Positions 1 through 12,100 of a stretch of 64,000 nt of DNA are shown here, in pieces. Both the position numbers and the translations under genes were made by a program. The stretch's first letter is position 1. Each line of letters opens with the position of its first letter. The notes under the pieces are model-generated. The model saw only the letters and a list, made by a program, of their open reading frames with translations. It did not search any database and had not been told where the DNA came from. The stretch is from Aspidiotus rigidus (Eukaryota > Arthropoda > Insecta > Hemiptera > Diaspididae): assembly GCA_035079385.1 (NCBI GenBank), contig JAVHKY010000052.1, forward strand, positions 11,842,001 to 11,906,000, written 5' to 3'.

Positions 1-668
1 CTTGTCATGTCCTATAAGAATAATATGGTAGTTTAATGTCTGGTTTTATTTTTGTCACAACTGATGACGAGAAGGAGATACAAGACTAAACATTATAAAA
101 CTCAATTGTGACGTCAACATTTGAAGTAAGATAAACAGAAACAATGAGGAGAAAGTAATTTCAGTAGTGTCAGCATCTACAACGCAGGACGATCCGAAAA
201 AGAGGTGGCTATAGTGTCAACTAGCGAGAGAGCGCCGACCCTAGAAATGTGATCCTTTGGGTAGCAGCGAAATAACTCACTTGTGCTCATTCTCTGCATT
301 TATTTTAAGCAAAGAATACGCCTTTTAAAAAAAAAAAATATATAAGTATTAGTATTTTGTGTTGAAACAAAATTGTTAATTTATGCTAAGCACATCTTGA
401 TGTGCAATTTGTATGAGGCAGAACATGAAACTGATGGCATTACTTTGAGTAACGTTATTAACCTGTCCGTTCACAATTTTTTTCTTTTTTCTCTCAAAAT
501 GTGTATAGACTGATTCCCTGGTGACGTCAATGAATCAAATACACGCATATGAGTTGTAAAGACATCAAGTTGTATGCTGCAGTTGTCTTCCTTTAAAATG
601 TAAACAAACTTTTTGCGTGTTTATTCTCATGAGGATAACGTGGCAGCGCGAATATTTCAAAAATAATA
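1..668. other. Notch intron (5' part), nothing recognised
   Basis: AT-rich sequence upstream of the first visible Notch exon, presumably intron. I see no ORF with protein-like composition, no RNA gene and no clear element. Confidence 0.5.
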
Positions 669-984
669 TCACAACTCAACAAAGTAAAATTTTTTGAAGG
701 GATCAAGAACGAGAATATCCGATTCTGAAATTTATTATTAGTTGTGGCGGCTTGTTGCAAAGCGCATCAAACACTGCACTATAGGGTAGTATTACAAAAA
801 TGTGTGTCGCGCTTTGCAACACACCGCGCCTCGCAACGCGCCAACTAAACGTTAAGATTGTAGAAGAAAAGGAGAGAATCACGAAAAACAAATAATGGCA
901 TCAAATTCAGCGTGAAAAATACTTCTAGAATGGAATATTCTCGTTCTTGACCTCCTCAAAACATTTTACTTTGTTGAGTTGTGT
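669..984. mobile_element. MITE-like element with ~50-bp inverted repeats
   Basis: The left arm begins cacaactcaacaaagtaaaa (670) and the right arm ends with its complement near 983. The arms stay complementary for about 50 bases (to gaacgagaatatcc, 709-722). The 200-bp interior has no coding capacity. Size and symmetry fit a non-autonomous DNA element in a Notch intron. No target duplication was securely identified. Confidence 0.6.
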
Positions 985-1211
985 ATATTAAAGACAAGTG
1001 TTTGTGATTTTCAAAGCGAAGTGTTTCTATGTTATGAAACAAGACCTCTCATCATTGAAATATTTGCGTTCTTGCAAGCGCTACATTATCCTTATGGGAA
1101 TTAACACGGGAAGTTTGTTCAGATTTTGAATAAAGACAGCTGCAACAGCCAGGTCTCAAGTCTTTCATCTATGGAGTATTATTATTTAAATTTATCTTAT
1201 GTTCATTATAG

Positions 1212-3154
1212 GGTATACTGGCACTCAATGTGAAGTGGATATCAATGAATGCGAACCAGATCCTTGCTACAACGGCGGACTTTGTACTGACATGATTAAT
1301 GGATTTAAATGCTTGTGTCCAATTGGTTTCACTGGCTCACGCTGTCAAACAAATATTGATGACTGTTTGAACAATCCCTGTCACAATGGTGGAACCTGTC
1401 ACGATTCTACAGCAGGTTTCACCTGCGAATGCCCGCTTGGTTTTATTGGTGCTCTTTGCGAAGTGAACATAAATGATTGCAAATCATCTCCATGTTATCA
1501 TGGTGAATGTATTGATGGTGAAAATAAATTCACCTGTAGCTGTGATCCTGGTTTTACTGGGACATTGTGTCAAACTCAAATTGATGAGTGTGCCAGTAGT
1601 CCATGTTTATTTGGTGGCACCTGTATTGATGAGACAAATGGATATCAGTGCCAGTGCCTTCCTGGTACTTCGGGTATAAATTGCGAGTATAATATCAACG
1701 AGTGTTACTCAAACCCGTGTCAAAATGGGGCAAAATGTGTGGATGGCATCAATCAATATTTCTGCGATTGCTTGCCTGGATTTGCTGGATCACTTTGCGA
1801 GATAAATATAAATGAATGTGCTAGCAATCCGTGTGCTAATGGTGGCGTTTGTATTGATATGGTGAATGGTTTCCGTTGTGATTGTCCAAGAGGATACTAT
1901 GATGCAAGATGTCTCAGCGATGTTGATGAATGTGCTAGCAATCCGTGCATGAATGGAGGAAGCTGCGAAAATGGTTTAAATCAATTCATCTGTCATTGTC
2001 CTGTTGGTTACGGAGGTATGTACAAAAATTTTAGTTTTTATATTTTGTCAGTGATGATATTTAGAAGTCTAGTCGCACTCTAACTTATCTCGCATAGAAT
2101 TTGCGTCTTTACTCAACCCCTCTCCCTCCTCTGGGATTTGCATGAGCAGACAATTGGACTTTGTATAAGAATTCTGTTCTGTATACCAAAATTTGTATCA
2201 GCATGACAGTGTGATTGAACTCAACTATGGGGTCATTTAGCCTATGTAGAGGAGGGGAGGAGTATTTTTCTCAAGCTAGTTTGATCAATTTGTCTTCTCC
2301 TGCTACCCAATGATATAGATAAATTCTTACTAAGGACATTTGTATGGTATTAAGATTGGACACCGCGTTATCTCCCCAAGTGGTTCTCTGTAAAAAAGAC
2401 CTGCAATACCTTTTTTTTTTCTCAACGGTTCTTCTCAACTGAGAAAAGTTCTATTACAACTGTTGATGAAATAAGCCTACTTCCTTTGTACTTTCAGAAT
2501 TTCAGAAAATCTACTTTATGTATTTGTTCCTGGATTATGAATTGTCATACATGTTGGATATTTTTCAGGAAAACGGTGCGACCTTGATATTGATGAGTGT
2601 GGATCAAATCCATGTCAGCATGGAAGTATTTGTGTTGATCGCTTGAATGGTTATTCGTGTCAGTGTAAAACTGGATATACTGGTGTGAATTGTGAAGAAA
2701 ATATCAATGACTGTGCTACAAATCCCTGCAAGCATGGTGGTTCCTGCATTGATTTAATAAATTCCTATAGATGTGTTTGCGAATTACCTTATACAGGCTC
2801 AAATTGTCAAGATAAACTGGATCCATGCTTTCCCAGCAGGTAGTTTTCTACGTTTTCTGTTGTAATAAAATATTTTATGGGAGCTATTCAGCTCTAAAAG
2901 ATACTATCATCTTCTATTTAGATGTCAACATGGAGCCAAATGCACGCCGTCGAGTAATTACTTGGATTTTGCCTGTCATTGTAATGTTGGATGGTCAGGC
3001 AGATTATGTAATGAGGACATAGATGAATGTTTGATGACATCACCCTGCCGCAATGGAGCTACTTGTCAAAATACAAATGGTTCATATCTTTGTATTTGCA
3101 ATCGAGGCTATGAGGGTCATGATTGCATAATCAATACCGATGATTGCGCTCAGT
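1212..3154 (+). CDS. Notch: Notch exons: EGF repeats ~12(tail)-24(start)
   Basis: Three exons (1212-2015, 2569-2839, 2922-3154). The first gives the final G-Y-T-G-x-x-C of one EGF, six complete repeats and most of a seventh. The second and third complete it and add further repeats. Most repeats begin with the calcium-binding pattern (D/N)-(I/V)-(D/N)-(E/D)-C and carry six cysteines. One repeat has the unusual start K-L-D-P-C and is split by a phase-2 intron at 2840-2921, inside Ser-Arg-Cys. Many C-x-(N/D)-G-G and C-x-x-G-(Y/F)-x-G contexts are compatible with O-glycosylation of EGF repeats (family knowledge, not shown here). Confidence 0.95.
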
Positions 3155-6100
3155 GTAAGTATTCCAATAATTGAATGCTGCTAAATTTTGTGATCAAAAA
3201 TTTAGAATGAAATTTAAGGGTATGCCTTGCTGTTGGGAATAAGCGGTATACTAAACCTTGCAACATATTTGGGGAATGTATATGCATCCTAGTATACATT
3301 GTTTCAGTGTTCCCCAATAGTCAAAATATACCCTTTAAATAAGGACGGTAATCTAGAGCTAAAAAAAGGCAAATGAGTAGCAATATAGAGAAACCTAAAC
3401 AAAAATCTTATGGTGGAGCTTCCTGGTGAAAGTGTTTATGTTGGAAAAGAAAAACAATTGAATTATAAAAGGTGTAACTGTAAGCAAAAAATCTAAAATG
3501 AGATAAATAATACTAGATCTTCAACAAGAGCGATGATGACAGAAACAATGGAATTTTAAAAGATATGGAAATTGGAAAATGAATAGATGAAAAAATCAGT
3601 AGGAAGAGTTTCTCAAAATAATGTTGATAGGTCACAATAAAATCTTAAAAAAAATTAGAAGCCATTGCAGACGTTGCAATGGCAGCGGGGAACCCGCAAT
3701 TCCTTAACTCGACCTCTCAGGTGGTGTGGAACTGAGTTGATAATCTTGTCATATAATTCAAATCGAAATTATCATTCTACATTCCCTCCTATCATATATA
3801 GCTCGAGAGTCGAAATTCTTCCAAGTCCCCCCCCCCCCCTATTATATATAGCTCGAGACTTGAAATTCTTCCAAGTCCCCCTCCTTTCATATATAGCTTG
3901 AGACTCGAAATTCTTCCAAGTCCCCCTCCTATCATATATAGCTCGAGACTCGAAATTCTTCTAAGTCCCGTAACCTAACCTTAGGTTACTAACTTCGCGG
4001 ACGCGGATGTTTTCTGAGGATGTAATCTCCTAACAAAATGGATAGCGGGTTCCCCGCTAATAGTGCCAGAAACTGTGAATGATACCTACCTATAGAGATG
4101 ATTCTATAAAGAAATGAATTAGATTATAATAGATGCTAGAAATTTAGCATTAAAAAAAAAGTTATTGATGGATCATCAAAATGATGATGCGCGTATCAAA
4201 GATGGGCTTGGCTTATAGGTAGAAGGTATATTTGAGTTTCTTGTCCTTTCTCTAGTCAACTAATTTTATGTAGTCATTGGTATCTTTATGAAAACATGCA
4301 AATTTTATTGATTAATTTCAGCACCATGTCAGAATGGCGGAAGTTGCCTTGATGAAGTTGGAACATACACTTGTCTATGTCCAGATGGTTTCAGTGGTGA
4401 GCATTGCGAAATGGATATTGATGAGTGCGAGTCTTCACCTTGTAAGAACGGAGCCACCTGCAATCAATACGTGAATTCATACACCTGCAGTTGTCCAGCT
4501 GGTTTCAGTGGAGTGAATTGTCAAACTAACGATGAAGATTGTACCGAAAGTTCATGCATGAATAATGGCACTTGTATTGATGGTGTGAATAGTTATTCTT
4601 GCATTTGTCCAGAAAGGTGAGTAATCGCTATTTCCTTGCCTCGAGAGGAAAAGAGAGTTCTTTAAAATTTTTAAGAATACATTCACATTTTAACCTCGGT
4701 TAGCAGCTGCGGGCCATTTCTCTGTTTCTACTTATCACAAACTTCAGGCGCTCGCGGCACGGCTCCCGCCTTAAGCGGCTGAATTTTCGGACGGACAGAT
4801 TTGAAAGCAAAATGATGGCAAGGCCCCGAGAAAAATAAAAAATAGTCGAGTAACCCATATTTGCCGGAGGCAGTCTAGATAGAACTGTCTCTGATGATTT
4901 TTCAATTTTTCTCTCAACTCAGGGACAAAATATGACCAGTCCTTTTGTTTAAAGTGGATGTAGTAATTATCAAGTGTTGCATACGATACTGTTTTAATGA
5001 GTATTTCTTTTCTAATCGCAGATACACTGGAAGTAATTGCCAAATACGCATTAATGAATGTAATTCATCACCTTGTGCAAATGGAGGCTTGTGTATTGAT
5101 CAAGTGAAATCTTATACATGTCATTGTCCTTATGGGTATACCGGGAAGCATTGTGAGTCGTATATTGATTGGTGTTCATTTAATCCTTGTATGAACGGAG
5201 CAACCTGTGGCCAAATTCAAAACTTCTACCAGTGTTCGTGTGCCCCCGGATGGACTGGTAAGGTCTGTGACGTAGAAATGGTCTCATGCCAAGATGCGGC
5301 AATCAGGAAAAGTGAGTTTGAGATTGTTTTCATCAGGATGGAGTTTGGATTTGTGGAAGTACAGTTCTATGAATCAAAAATCATTCTACTTCTGTAAAAT
5401 TTTTTCATGAGATGTCCATGAAAAATTGTGGTTATAATTTTGATATTTAACCCTCTTGAATTTTTTTCCTTTTCTTTCTTTTTTTTTTAGATGTACATAA
5501 AAATTCATTGTGTAATAATGGTACGTGCGAAGATATTGGCAACAGTCATCATTGCCATTGTTACAATGGTTATACAGGCAGCTATTGTGCTTCTGAAATA
5601 AATGAATGTGAATCATCTCCATGCCAGAATGGTGCAACGTGCAGAGATTTAATTGGTGGCTATAGTTGTATTTGTTCAAAGGGATTCGAAGGACAAAATT
5701 GTGAACTAAATATTGATGATTGTAAACGTAATCCTTGTCAAAATGGCGGCACCTGCCACGATTTGGTGAATGGATTCAGCTGCTCCTGTCCTTTTGGTAT
5801 ATTTGATGATTTTTTGTACTTTTATCTCGCCATAAATTCATTAGAGTGTGGCCTATCTAAATGCTAATCTTTTCTTTTAGGAACCTTGGGTATCATTTGC
5901 GATATTAATATCGATGATTGCACTCCGAGCGCATGTCATAATAATGGTACTTGCGTGGATAAAGTTGGTGGGTTTGAATGTAAATGCCCTCCTGGTTTTG
6001 TTGGTCCTCGTTGCGAAGGAGATATCAATGAATGTCTAGCAAATCCTTGTTCCGATGTTGGCACATTTGATTGCGTTCAACTGATCAACAATTATGTCTG

Positions 6101-9100
6101 CAACTGCAAGTTGGGTTATATAGGTAGACATTGTGAAATTAAAGTGAATTTTTGTGAACTTGAGTCTTGCCAAAATGGTGGAGTATGTACACCTTCAGAG
6201 AACGGTTATACTTGTTTCTGCCAAGAAGGATTTTCTGGACGTAATTGTGAATTCTTTGGATACGGATGCAATCCAAATCCATGTCAACATTATGGAGAAT
6301 GCAAATTGGATATAGGACGCAGATACACCTGCCAGTGTCCTGAAGGTAAATCATAAACTTCTAGACCTTCGTTTGAAGTTTCTATCCACTCTGTCATCTC
6401 TTCTAGTTTTCAGTTCAACTATCTCGTTCATTTGTGAAATGAGTTAACAGGTTTGAAATTTTAGGAATTGTGAATTCGATCCTCTCTCTGAACATACTTA
6501 CATTTGGTAATTGGAAATTATCTGCTTGTCTCCAACAAATCCTCATGTAGCTTTTATTGTCCGAGCAGTTAAAGTTATTTTTCTTTTAGATATCATTTCC
6601 AAGTCTGCGCTAAGAATAATTACCAAAAAATATTATTTGAAGTCTATAATTATTATGTTTAACGTGTTCAACTGAGACCTCAACTGAGACCAGCAGGAGT
6701 CTAGCAGTCAGTTGAGGTTTCTACGTTTCAGTTGTCTCAAGATCGTGAGCTCTTTAGAAATTATCCCCAAAGAAGCTCAAACTCATGTCTGTATCTTGTC
6801 CATAGACGAAAAAATTCATTCAACGATTTCTTCAGCAGAACAAAATCCTTAGAAGGATTTTACTCCCTTTCATCGACTTTCCAACCTTTCTACCATTCAC
6901 CTATTGTTATTGACTGATTGATTTTCTTTTGTTGCAGGTATTTCTGGTCGAAATTGTGAAATTGATTCATTTAACGACTGTCACAGCAATCCGTGTAAAA
7001 ATGATGCTATCTGTCACGATCGTTTTGGTGACTATGCCTGTCTATGCCCTCCAAAATGGGCGGGTAAAAATTGCGATCATTATGATCCAAAATCAAAGGG
7101 TGGTTTTGGGAAATTGTATTCAAGTCATGTGAGTTATTACGCAGAAATATACTTCATTTTCATTTTTACTAAGAGTATGTATTAGAATTTTTTATTGCTG
7201 TTGCAGTTACATCCTTCAAGGTCCGATTCAAATTCTCAATATGAGCTCTTAAAATGTGAGCAGAATAACTGTCAAGCTAAAGCTGGAAACCATAAATGCG
7301 ATGATGAATGTAATACTCAAGCTTGCAAATTTGATAATGGCGATTGTTCTTTGGGTATCAATCCGTGGTTGAACTGCACTGCGCCCAAGTGTTGGGAAGT
7401 GTTCATGGACGGTAAATGCAATGAACAGTGTAATAATGTACAATGCTTATTTGATGGACGTGACTGTGAGCGCCGGTTGACCAATTGCAAGTAAGTAAAA
7501 TCAATGATATAAGTGTTTCACTTTTCATTACAATCTTTACTCACAGTATAAACACTCATTCTTTCAAACTCTTGAGGTTCAATCACTTATGGATCTATTG
7601 ATTTGAAATTGTTTTCGACACATTGAAGGGTTTTGAAAGCTCGACCCGGCTGATCTATGTATTGAGCAGTGCATTCCCCGCAGGACAATCTGTATAATAC
7701 GGATATGCCAGATTTTTGATCAGATGGAATATTGTTTTTAAGGTGGACAAACTGACTTATGGTCGTGGCTGGATAGGAACCAATGTGGTAGTTACGGATA
7801 TCTTCAGTTCGCGAGTAAGCGTATCTGAAAGTTTCCCTAAATCAGGGAGACGAAACCAACGTTTATGAGGAGGAGGGGAGGAATTTTGAGTAAAGTTATT
7901 ACCAGTGACTCGGCGAGAAGCAGACGTAGGCTTTTCCGGCGTACCATTTTCGGAATATCGATATTTAGACCGTTGTGTAGAGTATGGCATGAATATTTTG
8001 AACTTCGATGAGACGAGCCTCTCCAGAAAGAGAGAGGAGAAGCAATATATGGATAGCAGCGTTGACCGCAGCCAATTTGTGCGAGTGATTATGCAAAGAA
8101 TCGTTGGGGATGGATACTCCCGTGAAGGTCTGCTTCCTATAGATGAAAAAATCGAGAGAAAGGTTGTTCGCTCCAGGTGACTTAATATCAAAACCAATGC
8201 GACCCATAGAACAGGTTCCTGGTTCAACTTTGTTAAGGAAGCTGTTGTTTTATTTTAAGAGTAGGGTTTTAGGAGAGACATTAACAAACGACGGTTTCCT
8301 TAACACAGTTGAACGAGGATTGCAGACAACCTGTTCTGTGGGTCAAATTGGTTTTGGTATTAAAGTTGAAAAAGATGGAGACCCATATATCATGGTTCAT
8401 GATTCGAAATTTTCTCAAGTCCAAGTTCTTCAATTAGGTTAGGTCAGTTTTCGCCAGACGCCATACGGGGTGCGGCAAATTTTTCGAAATTTTGTAAATC
8501 CTCATCCTATCATATATTAAGTCTATTATATGTTATTGTGACCGGAAAGTCGTAATTTTGTTCAAGTCCCCTCCTAATCTGTACTGTGGCTCGAAAGTCA
8601 ACATTTTTCCAAGTTCCCCTTCTATTTATTATGACTCGAAAGTCGAATTAATTTTCTTCCAAGTACAAATACTTTTAAAGAAAAAAAAAAAAATGTACTA
8701 TGAATAAGAGATAATATCGAAGTCACGCAATCGTATACAACTTTTTTATTCAGACGACGCGTTTTGGTAGCTTCATACCATCTTCAGGTCGTGAAAAGTA
8801 TGTACTGACGCGCACAAGAAAGATTATAAACGAAATAAGAACAGTCAAAAGTATGAGTCATTAATGATAAACACCGACGCTGGCGGAGTAAAACTGGTTT
8901 GCGAGCGTCGACTGTAGTATAATTTTACTATCAAGAGGAGGGAGGGAGGGAGGAGCTCGGAAACTCGAAATTCTAGCGATGGAGACGAGAGAATCGGAAA
9001 AACCGAACCATCCATCCACCCTCTCCCTTTCCTTTAACCCTCGGATCACTAATTTGATCACTACCTCGTTAACTGAACAAGGAGAAGTGCTGCTGAAGAG

Positions 9101-12100
9101 AGGCCTCGAATTCCCCTTCATCTCTATCAGTCATTCATTTTCTGTACCGTCTGAAGAGGCTTCTGAGTCGAAAGCGCTCGCGCTTTTTCATGTTTGATAT
9201 TATGCGCTGTACGACGTACGTGAACCTACAATAAAGTTCATTTTCCTATAAAAATATTTTTGAATACTATCTGTAAATATGTGCTGCAACGTCTGTGACC
9301 GCATAGTGATAATAAGTTTCCGTTGATAGACATGCATGTATTTTTATCACCGTTTACATACAATTCAAACTGGGTATCCTGAAGGATCGCCAACAACACG
9401 CATTATTCACTCAACCATTTTCACCTAAGAAAGATGCACTGCAAAAATTAATTTTTTGTAGGGCCAATCTTTAATTCTTTGAGTAAGAAAGAGTGTCCTG
9501 CAATGAATGCAGGTCTACCAAAAATGAGTAATAATACTGCGCTTATACTCATAGGTAAGAATATTGTATGCGTATTCTTGCACATTGATACTCGCTGACA
9601 GAATATGTAGTCAGAATGGTTATGAGTAAAAGAATAGTTCTAGCCGGTTGTCGATGATTGATCTCGCTATTGTGAGCGAGTTAGGGTCGGACAAACGGTA
9701 CGCTCGAGTGGGTAAAAAAATCATCCAATTTTTCCTCCAAAAGTGCCAAAGATCAAAAGTTATTGTATTTTACTACCATGAAAAAAGACTAACAATATGC
9801 GAAATAGATTTTGACGCGTCAGCTTTTTTGAGCTGTTTCAAAAATTGTCATTAATATTATCCCTCTTTTTCTTATTTCAGTGCTCTGTTCGATGAATATT
9901 GTAAAAGTCATTATGGCGACGGGCATTGTGATTACGGTTGTAATAATGCAGAATGTGGCTGGGATGGTTTGGATTGCGATACAGTGCCTCCCAATTTGGC
10001 AGATGGAGCCATCAGTGTTATTGTGCTCATGGATAAGCAGATTTTTGAGAAAAATTTAGTACAATTCTTACGAGAAGTAAGTTGAACATATTGACCAACG
10101 TGATAGTGTTCATTTACTTCAAAAATTGTCGTTTTAGAAGTGGGAGGATGAGTTTTAGCTTCATCGTTTTCTGTTTTCTCCATTAACTTTATTCATAAAG
10201 ATGAAGAAAAATTATTTCGTGGAAAAAAACATTCTCGAAAGCGGTATTGGTACAACTTTGATTGGTTTTAATGTTAGTGTATTTAAAAAAATTACTGTCC
10301 ATGAGGGGATATCTGAAAATTTCGACGGTACGCCGTCTACGTAAAATTGATCGCTTTTTCCATTTTTTTCCCTTTTAACAGAGAACATATATTTCATCGA
10401 GGGTTATTTCGAAGAAAATCTCCGCCTTTTCCCGGGCGCCGTCCGGCCGGAAACCTGACCTAAATATAGGAGGGGAAGAAACTTCTCAAAGTTACAATCC
10501 TCTCATATTTAAAATTTGATTTGTATTTATCATATGCAGCTCGCAAATCGAAATTTCCTTATGTCCTACTTATATCATGTACAGCTCGCCCGTCGAAATT
10601 TTTCCTAGTCCCAATCCTATCATATACAGCTCACCCCTCCTATCATAATTATAAATATAGCTCGGAAAATAGAATTTTTCTATTTATAATTCCCCCTGTT
10701 CCCCATGAAACTGGTTCTCTGCATTCCTCGTTTAACTTCGTTGAAGAACCGATGAGTTTTTTCGACATTTAGACCATGAAAACTTGACTTTTGAGCTACA
10801 CATATCAAGAGAGGAAGGACATGAAGAAATAGCGATTTTTGAGCCGTGTTTCTGAAAAATACCGATGTGCGAGCCATAGCATACACATGAAGGAGTAAAT
10901 AACACGGATCCCATACAACAAATTCTCTGCTCTCCTCAACAATCTCGGTTTTTGAACCTCGCAACTTTTCTTATCAGGGGAAAAATTACTGAAAGTATTA
11001 ACATGAAAATATAAGATTGAAGAAGTATAACTTCTGTTGAAATTTGATTAATACGAGAAACGACGTTGCGGAACATGTTTAATTAGAATTGTGCGGTTTT
11101 TCAAGTTTTGTATGATATTATATCTAATTCTGTTGAAATCCTCAATTTATTCAATTCGAGTGTATTTTTCGCTGGGATGAACTCATTTTTTTTCATCAGA
11201 ATAATGAAATCTCGTTTTTATAATATCTTTCTTTGTGTAATGAATACCAAATTTTATGAATGCCTTGTAACATCGGGAGATTTTTATCTAGACCAAACGT
11301 TTGCAACCTTTTCGAATTCGCAGGCTGTAATTTTCTACACCATCCTGATCTCAGTTTCACAAGAGCGTTGGGAGAAAGAAAGAGCACTCCGTAACGATGC
11401 ACATTGTTGCGTCCAGCCCGTCTATCTGAAACAAAATTTATGTTTTTTTGTGGAAGAGGCTATAGACCACCGTTGCGGGTTTTTTGAACTTCTAATACAT
11501 ATGTATCAATATTATAAGTATTGAAAATTTACTGAGTTTGGTATGAATTTTTGTCTTTATGTAGATGGGACATCAATTACGAGCTACTTTACGAGTAAAG
11601 CAAGATGTCAGTGGTCACAACATGATATACCCATGGGATGTAATTGAAGGACGTGTGTACACTAGTGGCGTGCTCGCATATTTTGAGATCGACAATCGGA
11701 AATGTGAAAAAGAAAAAGAAGTTGAATGTTTTCCAACGGCTAATGAAGCTGCTGAATATTTAGCTGCGAGTCAAACATTACATGCTTTGCCCGAATTTTT
11801 TCCAATCTATCGTGTGAAAGGAGTGCCATCAAATGCCGTGGTACCAAGTGCTGCTGGTGAACAACCAGAGAACATAAAACTAGTCCTTGTTGGTGTTACG
11901 CTGATGATAATTATTGGAGTATTATTGGGTGTCTTGGTATCGACACAAAGAAAGAAAGCGACTGGAGTAACATGGTTTCCTGAAGGCTTCAAACAAAGTC
12001 AGAGGTTTGTTGAGTGCTTGAACCATAAATTGGTTGCGTCCCCCCTACAATATTCTTACAATTGAATTATTATTATTTTTTTCATTGTTCAGTGAGCATA

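Noticed and set aside
6660..6735. Repeated caactgagacc/cagttgagg words in a Notch intron
   Set aside because: Short imperfect hairpin only; no evidence it is an element or RNA gene.
11108..11524. 138-residue frame in a Notch intron
   Set aside because: No domain, no splice sites that join it to Notch in phase; Notch joins cleanly from 10076 to 11565.
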